Source of the DNA: Branchinecta lynchi
Taxonomy: Eukaryota; Arthropoda; Branchiopoda; Anostraca; Branchinectidae
Direction of reading: 5' to 3'
NCBI GenBank assembly: GCA_023053575.1
Contig: JAKZAP010000004.1
Location: forward strand, 24,853,252-24,917,251
Length of the DNA: 64,000 bases
The notes under the pieces were generated by a model. The model saw nothing but the letters and a program-made list of their open reading frames with translations, ran no database searches and was not told where the DNA came from. Positions 1 through 12,700 of this stretch are shown here, one piece after another. The first letter of the stretch is position 1. Every line of letters begins with the position of its first letter. The position numbers were made by a program, and so were the translations under genes.

Positions 1-305
1 GTCCCCTTTACATTTCAAATATCTCTTGCATCCCAGTTGCATAACAACTGTCAATCACTTTCCCTTTTCTTTCTCTGTTTGCATATTTGCAGTGTCTCCT
101 CTATGGCATCTTCCAGACATCGGGTTTGGCCTGGCTTCACCTTCCAGATCCGTCTCGAGAAAACGGCTGTCTGGAATCCAGAAGAAAAATCTGGAAGGTG
201 AAGCCTGGCTTTATCATAATCATGAAAATCTGGAAGTGTTGGTTTGACTATGCGGAAGCCCCGGACGTCTGGTAATCTGGAAGGTGAACCCTGGCTTTTA
301 GAGCG
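1..305. mobile_element. MITE family P, right part
   Basis: Matches the copies at 12.06-12.48 kb and 47.2-47.85 kb: a CTTGCATCCCAG stretch, TTCCAGACATC, and the end GAACCCTGGCTTTTA. The last 60 bp are an inverted copy of the family's left end, so two termini stand back to back. The left end lies outside the window. Confidence 0.6.
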
Positions 306-537
306 TTAAAGCGGAATGATGGCGAATTGCATAGTCGAAGCAAGTATGGATTGGGACAAGTGGAGGCGAATGCTATACTACTGAGTATTATTGTAAGCTG
401 GTAGGAAGGCTATTGAAATATTGTATAAGAATAACTTGTACGCGGCTGTCTCCGTCTCTACTCTGAGACGGTGCAAACATTCCGTGGCATAATGACTTGC
501 AGAACTACCTGAACTGACAAGCTTGTTTTGGTTTGGT

Positions 538-649
538 TATATAATCGCGGTTCTCCTCGCACTTATCTAGTTACTACATACTCTTCCGATTGTGATGTTC
601 AGTATCTTTCGTGCATTAAGTGGCACAGTAACACAAAGCGTTACTTAAG
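538..649 (+). promoter_or_regulatory. Possible P450 promoter region
   Basis: TATATAA lies at 538-544 and a TCAGT initiator-like site at 599-603, but they are about 60 bp apart, too far to act as one core pair. Either could be used alone. The rest of 306-537 shows no clear signal. Confidence 0.25.
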
Positions 650-731
650 ATGATCACCGAAACACTCGGCGTAGTTGGTCTTGGCCTCATCGCTGCTAAG
701 CTAATATGGAGACCATCGAAGTACCCTCCTG
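650..731 (+). CDS. P450 exon 1: membrane anchor
   Basis: Codes for 27 residues plus one base, from ATG to the first base of the Gly in the PPG hinge. It ends at a GTAAGT donor (732-737). The stretch ETLGVVGLGLIAAKLIW is the predicted ER anchor. Confidence 0.85.
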
Positions 732-3700
732 GTAAGTTCTCATTGTGCATTATATTCCTAGGCAGACTGTGCTCCTCGGCCCATACAGTGTTGTAAAGAA
801 ACACAAAAATAAGTAGTAAAGGAGCTAGTAGCTCGTATGACACTTGAAAGGCTGGGTCAAAGGATGAAAGTAAGAATTTGCTAATAAGAGGGTTTGTTGT
901 GACCATTTGTTAGCAAAACCCTTGAAATAAGAATGATCATGGGCCCTATCACGAAATGTACCGTTTGTTAAAAATTATTTTATTTTTCACTTGGCTGTGA
1001 TGATGCGCACTTTAAGGGCGCTAGAAATTCAGCTGTAATCAAAACCCTTGAAGCAAAAATGATGGTCCGATAGGCTTATCTAGATCTTCAGAATGTATAT
1101 TTCGCTCAAAAGTATTGTTTGTACTTTAGGGATTCATTTGTAAGTAAAATCGTTGAGGCAAAAATTGTCCTGACCCCTTGGGGACCATGAATATGTATAC
1201 GTCCTTCATAAAATCCGACGACGAAGCCGCCAGACCCGCTAGAGGAAACAATAACAATCACACGTGAGGTATGGGGATAAGTTATCTGACGGGGGAATGA
1301 GCGATTAGGCTTTCGCTTCATATCGAGTCTCGTATTAGCCACGTGGAAAAGACAGCCAGCACTGAAGTCGGAAGCCAGAAGTGACAAACTTGATGACGCT
1401 TGACAGAACAGAGTTGGGTAAAGCAAAAAGAGGGGAAGAGGCATTTTAAAGAGTTTTAAACATGGTTAGGCCTAAGAGGAATTGAAAATAGCAAAACAAA
1501 CCTGGATAAACGTACACAAAGAAGTAACGTGTCATTGTTTTCTTGACGATAGCTCACCTAGCGGCCAAAAAAGAACTAATCTGAGAGGTATTTTATGATG
1601 GGCGTATTGTTCGATTCCAAGAACTTTTGTTCTACTTTTCGGTTAAGATGCGCACTTTAAGGGTGCTAGACATTCATTTTCAAGCAAAACCCTGTGGCAC
1701 AAAGATCATGGGCCCTCAGACTTCACGGAATGTATGCCGATGTAGCTATACCTAATCAGCAACTGATTTGTACAATACTCATTTGTGAACTATCTGTTAT
1801 AACGTGAACTTCTGTTATGTTTTGTTTCTAGTTAATTTTAGTTAGGAAATGAGTTTTATGTACCCGCCCAATTGCAAGTGCTTTTTTGTACCTTTCTTGG
1901 GACGGGTACTGGCATCATAGTTAAATGTATTTTGGTCGTGAAAAAGACGGAGGTCCGTCTATTCTGGGTAAGTTTTCGGGCAAAAGTATTACGAAAAAGG
2001 CCTAATTAGTTTCTGTGATTGGTTTGCTATCTGTGATTTCTCGTCCAAAAAATACCCAGTGATGTTTGACAGTATCTTGTTGCTATGCAAATTACCTGTC
2101 AAGAATGGAGACGCATCACGATAAGATGGACAATAACAATTAGTAGTCTAAGATTATCTGTCAAGAACTAAAACTTCTTTTTATGGCACTTGCAGCCTTT
2201 GTCTCAAGTACCATATACCGATCGCAATTCAGTCTGTCGGTCGGTCCGTTTGTCTGTCACACTTTTTCAAGTTAGGGTACTTCCAGATGTGCTAGGACGA
2301 TGAAAATTAGCTGGATTATTAGAGATTCGGCAAGATTGGCTTTTTCCAAATCCGGCTATTCCTCAAAGTACCAATCTTGACTGCCAAGTAAGAAAAATGT
2401 AAGCAAAATATACATTTTCATGATCCTCATGAGCCCATGATCATTTTTGCCTCAAAAGTTTTACTTACAAATGAAGTTGTAGGCACTACCTCCCTTTAAA
2501 GTGCGCGTCTTAACCGCAAAGTCGAAAGTACTTTTGACCAGACGATACATCTCAACCCATGAACATTTGTGACACAAGGGTTTTACTTGAATATTTATTT
2601 CTAGCACCCTTACAGTTCGCATCTAACCGGGAAGTGAAAAAATACTTTTGACCAAACAGTGTAATATTAATGATCCCCAATTGCATTTTACCGTTTTGAC
2701 TCAAGGGTTTTGCTTACAGATAAATTTCTAGCGCCTTTAAAGTGCGCATCAATACAGCCAAGTTAAAAAATAAAATACGTTTTTATCAAACGATACATTC
2801 TCGGGATTTCCAAATCCATGACTATTCTTATCTCAAGGGTTTTGCTTACAAATGATCAGAACAAAACCACGACAAGGCAAATTCTATATCTATCTTCTCA
2901 ATTCAATTCAGTTTATTTTCATTCGGTGGTTCTCGTCCATATTAAAACTAATTATATACAAAAAAATAATTCTGTACTAGTTTGGATATAACAAAGACTT
3001 GTCGAACATAACACACAATATTCAAATCTATTTTACAATTAATAATGCGAGTTAAGAAGGTTGACGAAGGCGGGAACACAACTTCTTAGGTAACGAGTCG
3101 CTGTGTGTTTAACTGGGCTGCAATTTGGGTACTGGCTGAACCACCCTTGCGAGTGCCATATGAGCTTCTAGCTCTTGTTAAAAAAAAATTCCTACATAAA
3201 TCCGTGCTCAAACTCGGGATAACACTCAGAAACTAGAGATGCACCATTGTCCATAGTCCGCAGAGGAGTAGCATTCGACCTTCCGGCAAAGAGATGACCG
3301 TGACTGTTCCGCATAGCCATGGTTTGGAAGAAAAACGAAATAGCGGACAGCGCGTTATGCAACCAGATGTATGACGTCTACAGGCCTGCAAATTTTGTCT
3401 TTGAACAAAAATTTAAAGTGGTATAGAGAGATTGCACCCTCCCCTATGAAAACGGATATTGCTACACCCAGAGGCGTTACTAGCCAAAATGTTTTTTTTT
3501 TGGGGGGGGGGGCGAGGCATTTACCGACTGGCTGGTAATTTTTACCGACTTTTCTGCAGAAAAAATGACTGTTTTCAACAACAAAAATTACATTTTTGAA
3601 AACACATCGACTGATTTTCAGAAAAATCCACTGATTTTCAGAAAAAACGACTATTTTTGACAAAAAATCGACCAATTTTCAGAAAAACCGACTGTTTTCA

Positions 3701-6700
3701 TGAAAAAAATCAACTGTTTTGACGAAAAATCGCGGTGCTTAGCGCCGACTAGGTTATTTTTTACCGACTGGCCGACAGCATTGGGGAGGGGGGGCGTCCC
3801 CCTCCCCCCCCCCCCAGTCGTGACGCCCCTGGCGTCGTGACGCCCCTGGCGTCGTGACGCCCCTGGCGTCGTGACGCCCCTGGCGTCGTTCGTAAACAAA
3901 AATTAACATTGGGAGGTATAGGACTTTCAACTTTGAAATTAAATTATCGGCGTTTGATCATCATTCTGAGCCAGGGACGTGCTGGAAATAATAATTGGGC
4001 TCTTCCTTATTCGTATAATTCTATTTTTGCAAAAGAGTTTCCATGAAATAAGAGCTTGAAGGCTTCAACGTTTGAACACAAAAACCGAGTCTCGAATCCT
4101 ATGTTGTGACGTGTTATTCAAAATTCCTTTTTGTAGTGAAAGTTTCTGATCAAACTTTTCTGTAAAGCTGTGATTATACAATTAAGAAAAAACTAGGAAT
4201 CGTTCCAACTATATGCAGGCTTAAAAAAGTAATAAAACATGTATAAATTGGTCTCAAATCCGAAAGCCCTATACTTCACAATGTTAAATTACTCTTTTTC
4301 TACTCCTACCCGTTTTCGTTGGGTAGGCTGTAAACTCTCTATAAGGCGGTGGTTTATTTTTATCACTTATCAATGCTTGCATTTCCAGGTCCTCGTGGAT
4401 TACCATTTGTGGGGTATGCACCTTTTTTCACACAGCTGGATCCAGAATATCCTTACATAGCAATGACCAAGCTAGCAGAAACTTACGGCCCGGTCATTGG
4501 AACGTGGTTGGGAACTCAGGCTTCGATCTTCGTCACTGGACCAGAAGCTGCAAAAGAATGTTTCCTTAACGAAGACCTGAATGGGCGACCTGATCATGTA
4601 ATGTTCGTAGATAGATCTGAAGACAAGAAAAGTAGACGAGGCAAGTATATGTAGCTTTTGCTTTCTCTAGCTAATATTTACACCTTGTACAAGTCAGCAG
4701 AGGCGTTACTAGCCAAAATATTTGAGGGGGGGGGGCAAGGTATTTACCGAATGACTGTTCATTTTTACCGACTGTTTTTGCAACAAATAAAACGACTGTT
4801 TTTAAGAAAAAAATTGACTGTTTTTAAGAAAAAAATCGATTATTTTGACAGAAAGCAACGACAATTTTTCCAAGAAATATTGACTGTTTTTACGAAAAAT
4901 TATTGGCGCTTCGCGCCGACTCGGCTATTTTGTACCGACTTGCCGACAACATTGAGAGAGCCCCCTCCCCCCATACGTGACGCCCCTGCAGTTCAGTAGC
5001 ATGAAACCGAGGAAGATTCCTTAGCCACTCCATGTCCGATGGGAAAATTTTGTTTTTACGCTTTGGCCTGCCGATCCTTGTCAGTGAAAAGCACAGAGAC
5101 ATACTGCTCAACTAGCACCGATGACAGAACGGACGCTGCACCAGAATATCTTGGTGCCGGTGAAGGTTCGAACAAACGGGTATTTGAATTATTTTGTACC
5201 TTATTTTACAGAGAATATTCACAACATACTGGTGCATTCCAAGTGACATATTTTTTTGTAACGATTGTGTATATTCGAGCTATTTTCGAGGGGTTACCCA
5301 ATCATCGGCGCCTGCTGTACGCCCTACCACGTCACCGGCCAGCACCGAACGAAATCAGCGGTGCCGGCACCGTTGCCGTCCATAAACTTTGCGATTTTGC
5401 TTCTAAACATGCTGATTTTAACATTCTGACACGTGGTAATCAGTGCTTGCTGTGCACCGGGCACCTCCTGTACACTAAAATTGAGAGTGGGTAACCCCTC
5501 GGTTGTTTTAACACGTTAAATGTTATGGTCGACATATTTAGTGCCGATTCGGCGCTACGAGTTGTACGAATAAAAATGTCTATCTATCTATAACCCTTGC
5601 TCTTCTAGGTCTGATGTTTTGGGACGGACCTGGATGGTCTGAGCAACGACGGTTTCACCTACGAGAGCTTCGTGACTTAGGGTGGGGTCGTATTACGACG
5701 GAGGGCGTTGCCCAAGAAGAGATCCTGGACCTCATTGGCTGCATGGAAAGAGAGGCTGCTAAGAACGACGGATTGGCAGATATGCAGCGGCAGTTTACCG
5801 TGTCCGTAATCAATATTTTGTGGACCATTATTGCTGGTCAGAGGCACGCTAGAAATGATAAAAATTTCACCGACTTCCTCAACAAAATCGAACTTATGTT
5901 TAGGGCCGGGACTAGAGTCACGCAATGGTTGATCCCGTTTCCTTTTTTGCGGCACATAATACCAAAATATATCGGATGGACTACACTTCAGGATGCAAAT
6001 GCTTCCATGCGTACCTTCTTTAAAGTAAGTACATTTTATTTACTTTTCGTAAAAACTACGATGCTTTATTATTTTAACTTCTACATCATAATTGCATACA
6101 TAATAATGTGCTAGTGCACAAAACATAACTATTACCCAACTTGTCGTCGAAAGGTACAAAGTGAAAACATGAGAAAACACCACCAAACAAGCGACTAGAA
6201 ACCTATTACGCCAACAGACGCCGGTTGAAAGCCGTGCCTGTACCTTTCTATTTTAGTGGGTTGTTTTTGAAGTTTGTACTTTTCTTCTGGGTAGGTGTGG
6301 TTTAGGAGGAGTTAAGGGAGCAATGATCCGCAAGTCTTCTGAGCGTGAGGATTAGCCTTAAAGTTTAACCGAAAAGGGCTGGGATAGGACAATCTAGTTT
6401 CCCATCACTTTTTCACTTACATTGGCTTGAAGACCCGCTGAAAATGCGTTACTTCGTTGTTACGCTATTCATGAATAATCGATTTTCAAATAGAACTTCC
6501 TTATGATTTGTGGTACCTCTATGCGCTTGTATTTTTGTTGTACGCCTTACGAGAAAGATTTTTATTTTATGTTGTTCAGGCACTAAGCAATCTTCACCAA
6601 TCTCACCACTGCCCACTGAAAAGCCGCGTGCATGTTCAGATTAAAATTTCCCGCGTAATAGTAGAATTTACGCTGTGGGGACTGCCGCAGATATTCTGAA

Positions 6701-9700
6701 CGTCATAACTAGAGCAGATAGTTGAAAATAAAACCCTTTGCAGAATCCAAATAATTCAGTGTATTCAGTTAAATGACACAAAAACAAGTTTGCTTTTCGG
6801 CTAAACTTTAAGCTGTCCTTATGAAGTGGACCTTTTTACAGCCCAGTGTTGCCTCGAATTAAATTCAATTCATTATTTGTTACAACTAAGAAGGGTGAAA
6901 TCCATCGCAGATCTCGATATTGTTCCTGACTTTTACAGAAACGCTTCAGCGTGAAACAAATATATCAGTAAAAAAAATTGCATGCATTATCGATTCAGAA
7001 TTATTTTGTTGTAGAAAGCCATTGATGAACATCGGAGAACCATGACTGAAGAACCAAGGGACTTCATTGACGTCTACATCAAACAAATGATCGAAGAGGA
7101 AGAAAAAGGCACTGCAAAACAGAACGGTTTCTCCGGTAGGTGGAGTCCCTACAGTTGCATTGAGGAGCGGATGGGGCTTTTGTTTGCTATGAATGAATGA
7201 ACCTATTACCTGCAGCCTAATAATAAGGCATTTGCATAGTACATACAGAAAAAAAAGCTTACACAGAATTTTCAACGACAGCAAAAGATAAATAAACGCA
7301 GAAGAAGAAATACACAAGAAAACACGAAAAGAATAATAAATTTACTGCATTGGGCAATGGGCGGGAGGTGGTTTAATGATGTTAGAAGATGTTCGCTTAT
7401 ATTCGGTGATTGTGTATGCGACGAGGAAGTTACAGAAGAAAACGGAGATATTTGAAAAAAAACACGAACGCATTCGACTTGTGTCTTTTCCTGAGAATCG
7501 GGTACAAACCAGCGAGGAAAAGCACAGAGGAAGAGCAAAATGTATATCAGTGATGGCCCACTTTAACTAACTTATGTGTCGTTATTTCAGAGGACCAGTT
7601 GATCGTATCCATCATCGATATTTTCGGCGCCGGCGCGGAAAGCACATCGAATAGCATTGGCTTCGCTTTGATTCACATGATTCGCAATCCGGATGTACAG
7701 AGAAAAGTTCAGGAAGAAATCGACCAGGTCGTTGGGAAGGACCGACTTCCATCACTAAGCGATAGACCGAGGTTGGTTTAGCTCACAATTTCTTGCTTAC
7801 GTCAAAGACTGGTCAAATATCTGTGTGATGATAGAACTTGCACAAGGGACTTTTAAATAAACCAGAAAGCAATTTTGTATTTGTTGAGGCTGCTTAATAT
7901 TAGATTTAAAGGCTGCCCTCTCTTGATAATTACAGTATTCCCTCAGGATCCCCCTCTCCCTTGAGTTATGCCCGGACCCCACTGTAGTCACACCTGGAGA
8001 AAAGCGCCGGTAATAACACCGTCTTACGGTCGAAATTGGGAAGAAAAGACGCTGAAAACGTAAAGTAGACGAGATGGAAAAATCCGTCTCCGCCCATTTT
8101 CAACGTAACTGTCGACCAATCTCAAACGACAGTCATTGACTTTAGCTAGTTGTGTTGCGAGAGCAACACTTTGGTTTTGTCCTCGTTTTTTTTTGTTTTT
8201 TTTTTTTCCTATGACTCCGATTTCATTTTATTCCTGGTAACTGAGAAGGGTCTAACCTGTGCGGTTTTTACGGAAAGTGTGGACCTTAGGCCGGATTGAT
8301 GAATATGACATTACATTTTGGAAAGCTCCGTAGAACTCTTGCCTGGGGCCAATAAGGATGGTTTTTCCTTGTCCTCGAGCCAGAGCCTACGGTTTGCGAA
8401 GTGAAGTGGAGTTGTATAGCCTATGTCAGAGAGGACTATCTGAAGTTGTGTAGCGAACCTTTCGTTTCATCAAAAGATGTTTCTGCTTTCGAGTGGAAAG
8501 CTCCGTTCTAGCACGCAAGCAGGCAGGCACCAGTTTCAAATTGAAGATGGACTAAAATCTATAAGTGTTAAATATATGCGGCAGTTACCCGGCCCCACAG
8601 CCAACATATCTTCTTTGAGTGATAAATAGAAAAATCTACAGAGTCAAAAAAGTGGCTTTTTCCCACGGGTCCGAAAGTGCTGCCATCTATTGTTTCTGTC
8701 CATGTTTGCGACGATTTCAGCTGAGTTTATAACTTTTTTTTTTGCACTTTGGTTTGTGGTAGAGTAACGGTATCAGATGTGCCTCTTAAACTTTAAAAGT
8801 TCTCTCATTGCTAAAGAAACTAGAGCTTATCCTTTGCTCCTTTCTAAGTCGTGACGTTAGAAAGTTGGCCTACGGCAAAAAAGTAAACTTTTGAACTAAG
8901 ACAGGTAGAATTTTTTTTTCGACGGCAATCGATAGCCATTGATAAGCTGATCAAAGTATATGTCATCCATTTTTTGGTACAAAAATTCCTTCATGAGATA
9001 CACCAGTTTGAAAATTTCAAAGGGGTTGACAACTTCATAGTAAGGTACATTGAAACCAAAAATAGGCGATACCCAGTTATGATACATATAGGGGACTTTT
9101 TAGCAACAGTCGACTGTTAGCCCATAATCATCTTCGGTAATGAGGGGTTTGCAGCTTTTGCTAGTTGGTATACCTGTTATTTGTTTCCGGTGTATTCGAT
9201 GGTAAGAACAATTTGGTTCCCAATGGTAAGATATGCAAGGGACTTGTAAGTAATAATCGGCTGTTATGCTACAATCATCTTCTGCGATGATGGGTTTGCA
9301 GCTTTTGCTAGCTGGTGTACCCATTATTTGTTTCCGGTTAACTTAATGTATATCACGGGAGAGGGACTTGCAAGTAGGAATCGGTTCACGAGGGGCTAGG
9401 AATTTTTGCAAATGGGTGCACATTGTATTCGATTTCTATAAATCTGACGGTAAGAAAGTTTGTGTCGATGGTCTATCAATGTAACCGAGGATTAACTGTT
9501 TACACAACGGATACAAACGAAAATGTAAAGCAATGAGGTAGTTCCATAATAATTAATAGTGTCATCTATGGTATTTTAATCCTGAAACGTTACGGATAGC
9601 TTTCTATTACCAACTAGATTATATAAGATATTGTTCCAAGTTTTCATCCGTCACGATGTCTACGATTGAAAAGGATAAAGTACAACTGACTGCAAAGTTA

Positions 9701-12700
9701 ATTTAGTCCCTTCTTCCTATATTATTTTGTTGTTGTTTTTACAACGCTGAAGAATACCTTTTGATCATATGATTATTTTTTTTAGAACATCCCGTTTAAA
9801 AAGCTTATGCTATAATCATCTTCAGCGATGAGGGGCTTGCAACTTTTGATAGCTGGTATATCCATTATTTGTTTCCGGTGAATTTGATGTCAATCACGGG
9901 AGACGGACTTGTACGTAAGAATCGGTTCACAAGGGGCTAGAAATTTTTGAAAATTGGTGCACATTGTATTCGATTTCTGTAAATATGACAGTAAGAAAGT
10001 TTGTATCGATGGTCTATCGCTATAACCTAGGATTAACTGTTTACGCAACGGGCTCGTATAATATGACGCGGGTAACGTGGCTCGGACAATTGGAGTTTAG
10101 GATGGAGATCAGCCCGCATGATGCAAGCTGAAAAGAGCCCAATTGTCCTCCACACAACAGTTTTAATCTTTTTTTTTTTTTTTTTTTTTTCTATATCCGT
10201 AGTCCCCCTGAACCACTCCCTTTATACTACTGACCCGTTCCACCGCTTGAACAAGAACTAGTTTGCCCTCGCTCCGCTACCCGCGTCATAGTATAATATG
10301 ACGCGGGTAACGTGGCTCGGACAATTGGAGTTTAGGATGGAGATCAGCCCTTCTTTGCCTACTTCACTCCGGCCCTAATCCTTGTTTCCTTTTCTGCCTT
10401 TGTCATATATATACTCTACTTAACCAACAAAACAATCCAATCCATAACCAACAAAAAAGGACTGTTTCTGTTTCCATAAACGATTTTTATTTTGTGAACT
10501 CGAATGCTAGCCTCATTTTATCTCCTTTCTTCTAACAATGGTGAAACTTTGCTTATTGTTTGTAGCTCTTACTAGTGTTTTTTCCCGAATAACTGCTTGA
10601 CTTAATTTCTGCACCCCCGCGTTTCTTTCTAATATCCAAACCGTTTTCCAACCACTGAGCGCTGACCCTTGTTCCGCTGCTAGTCGAGACTCCAACCTAA
10701 ACACGGTCGCTCCTCCACGGAGACTGTGGGGCATTTTCTCCAGTGTACAGGCCTAACTCTTTCAAATTCACCTTAGGCGACCTCGCCACCGTGCCATATT
10801 TTACTTTGTCTCCTCTGACTGTCTCATTCTTTACTTTCTAAACGATATCCTTTCTCGAAATCCGAGACCTGACCCCTTGCATATGATGTGTATTCACTTA
10901 ACTCAAGCACCGAGCATAATTCAGAATTTCCCTGTCTTTCCACTGCTACGACTTTACCTGCGACATCTTTTATTATTTTCCCTTCCAGTTCAGAATAATT
11001 AAGCCGTAGTTCGAGCCTCGGCTTTTTCAGAGAACACCTAGAAAAACTAAACATGTCAAACCAATTTCATTTATTTACAACACGAACCGCATACAAATCC
11101 TCCAATAGGCAGTGTTCCACGAAACTTTTTTCAAAAGAAAAAGACGTGCACCTTTTCTCCCTTCTTTCCCAGCCTCAACCAAGCTACTCTTTTGTACTTA
11201 ACTATTATCCACGAAAATGGTGGCGATGATAATACAGGAACGACTAGCGTATATGATTCTACCACCTTTTCTTCCATGTACGCTAATACCTGCAAAATGA
11301 ACGAAAATCGGGGGGGGGGGGGGTAGTGAAATGAGGAAGGATGATTCCTTCCCTATCCTTCTTGGCATTCGAATCCAAAGACTAAGATCGTAGGCATGCC
11401 CCCTTTTTACCACCAAAAGTCCACTGGGCCCGGCTCTATGATCCATTCGAAAGTTGCCCGTCTGTATTATTGATTTTTTCTCGGCGGAGCATCAGCCAAA
11501 TTCTCTGACGTGTTGATGTAATGGAGTGATAGTCTGATGTTCAGATCCACCATTACCTTAAATAGCTTTTCCATCTGAACCTCCAACCGTTGCGAGTTGC
11601 CTTTTCCCGAGCACCACCGATTGACTGCCACCATGTTATCCACTCTCGCAACCACCCTCTTATTATTCACCTATCTTTAAGATTTTGCTTGAGATATGCT
11701 TCTCAAGCATATCTGCATGTGTCCAGAATACTCTATATGACTAAGTCTAAAACACGGCAGCGAACCTCAGGAAGAAGGAGTAAGCGTGTCCGTGCTACTC
11801 AAAATCAACGACTCAAATCCTGTGTCAATCAATCACCGCAATCTTTGTGAGCATCTGTGACACAACTTCTGCCTTTCTTCCGCTATATACCCGGAGAGAC
11901 CGGAGGTTTTGCGTCGGCAAGGAGAGATAGTCATCAAGAGTATCCCCTGAGCCCCGCCTTGCTGTCTTTCCCGAGTAGTTCTATATATCCTACCCACGCG
12001 AATTGTGAGGCGTCCGTGTGCCCATGACGCATATCTGTTCCGCATTTTGCCACGGGAAAATTCGCGGTCGGTTTTTTAAAGCCAGGTTTCACCTTCCCTA
12101 TTCCCCGACGTCCGGGGCTTCCGCATAGTCAAGCCAACCCTTCCCAGAACCCTTTCAGTTTTCATGGTAATGATGACAGTTAACTTTGCTATTCTTCAAG
12201 ATTTCCTATATGGCCCCTTTACATTTCAAATATCTCTTGCATCCCAGTCCCAACTGTCAATCACTTTCCCTTTTCTTCCCCCATTTGTATAATTGTAATG
12301 TCTCTCAAACGGGTTGCCTCTATAGCACCTTCCAGACATCCGGAATCTGGGGTTTCCAACACTCCGGACTTCCAGACGTTTTTTGACCTGGCTTCACCTT
12401 CCAGATCCATCTCGACGAAAACGGCTATCTGGAATCCGGAAGAAAAATCTGGAAGGTGAAGCCTCGCTTTTAAGAAAAGCCAGAAACTTAGCGTTTCTCT
12501 CCGGTCAGGAGCCATATGCCCCCTTGCTCTAGCAATCGTCGCCAAACACTGAGAAATGAAAAACCTACTGTGAGGGAAATTTGGCTGAAATTACATACTC
12601 TTCCCCATAACTGTCTTACCTATAATACTAATGCAACCTGTTTCCATAATCACTCCATATGTTCTAAACCCGGAGACCCCAATTTCATACTGTACATTCT

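Noticed and set aside
1106..1444. 112-codon minus-strand frame
   Set aside because: It lies within a MITE and its flanking array; the same DNA at 51.4-52 kb is not open.
5039..5494. 151-codon plus-strand frame
   Set aside because: It runs through a broken LINE and a MITE in a frame unrelated to the reverse transcriptase.
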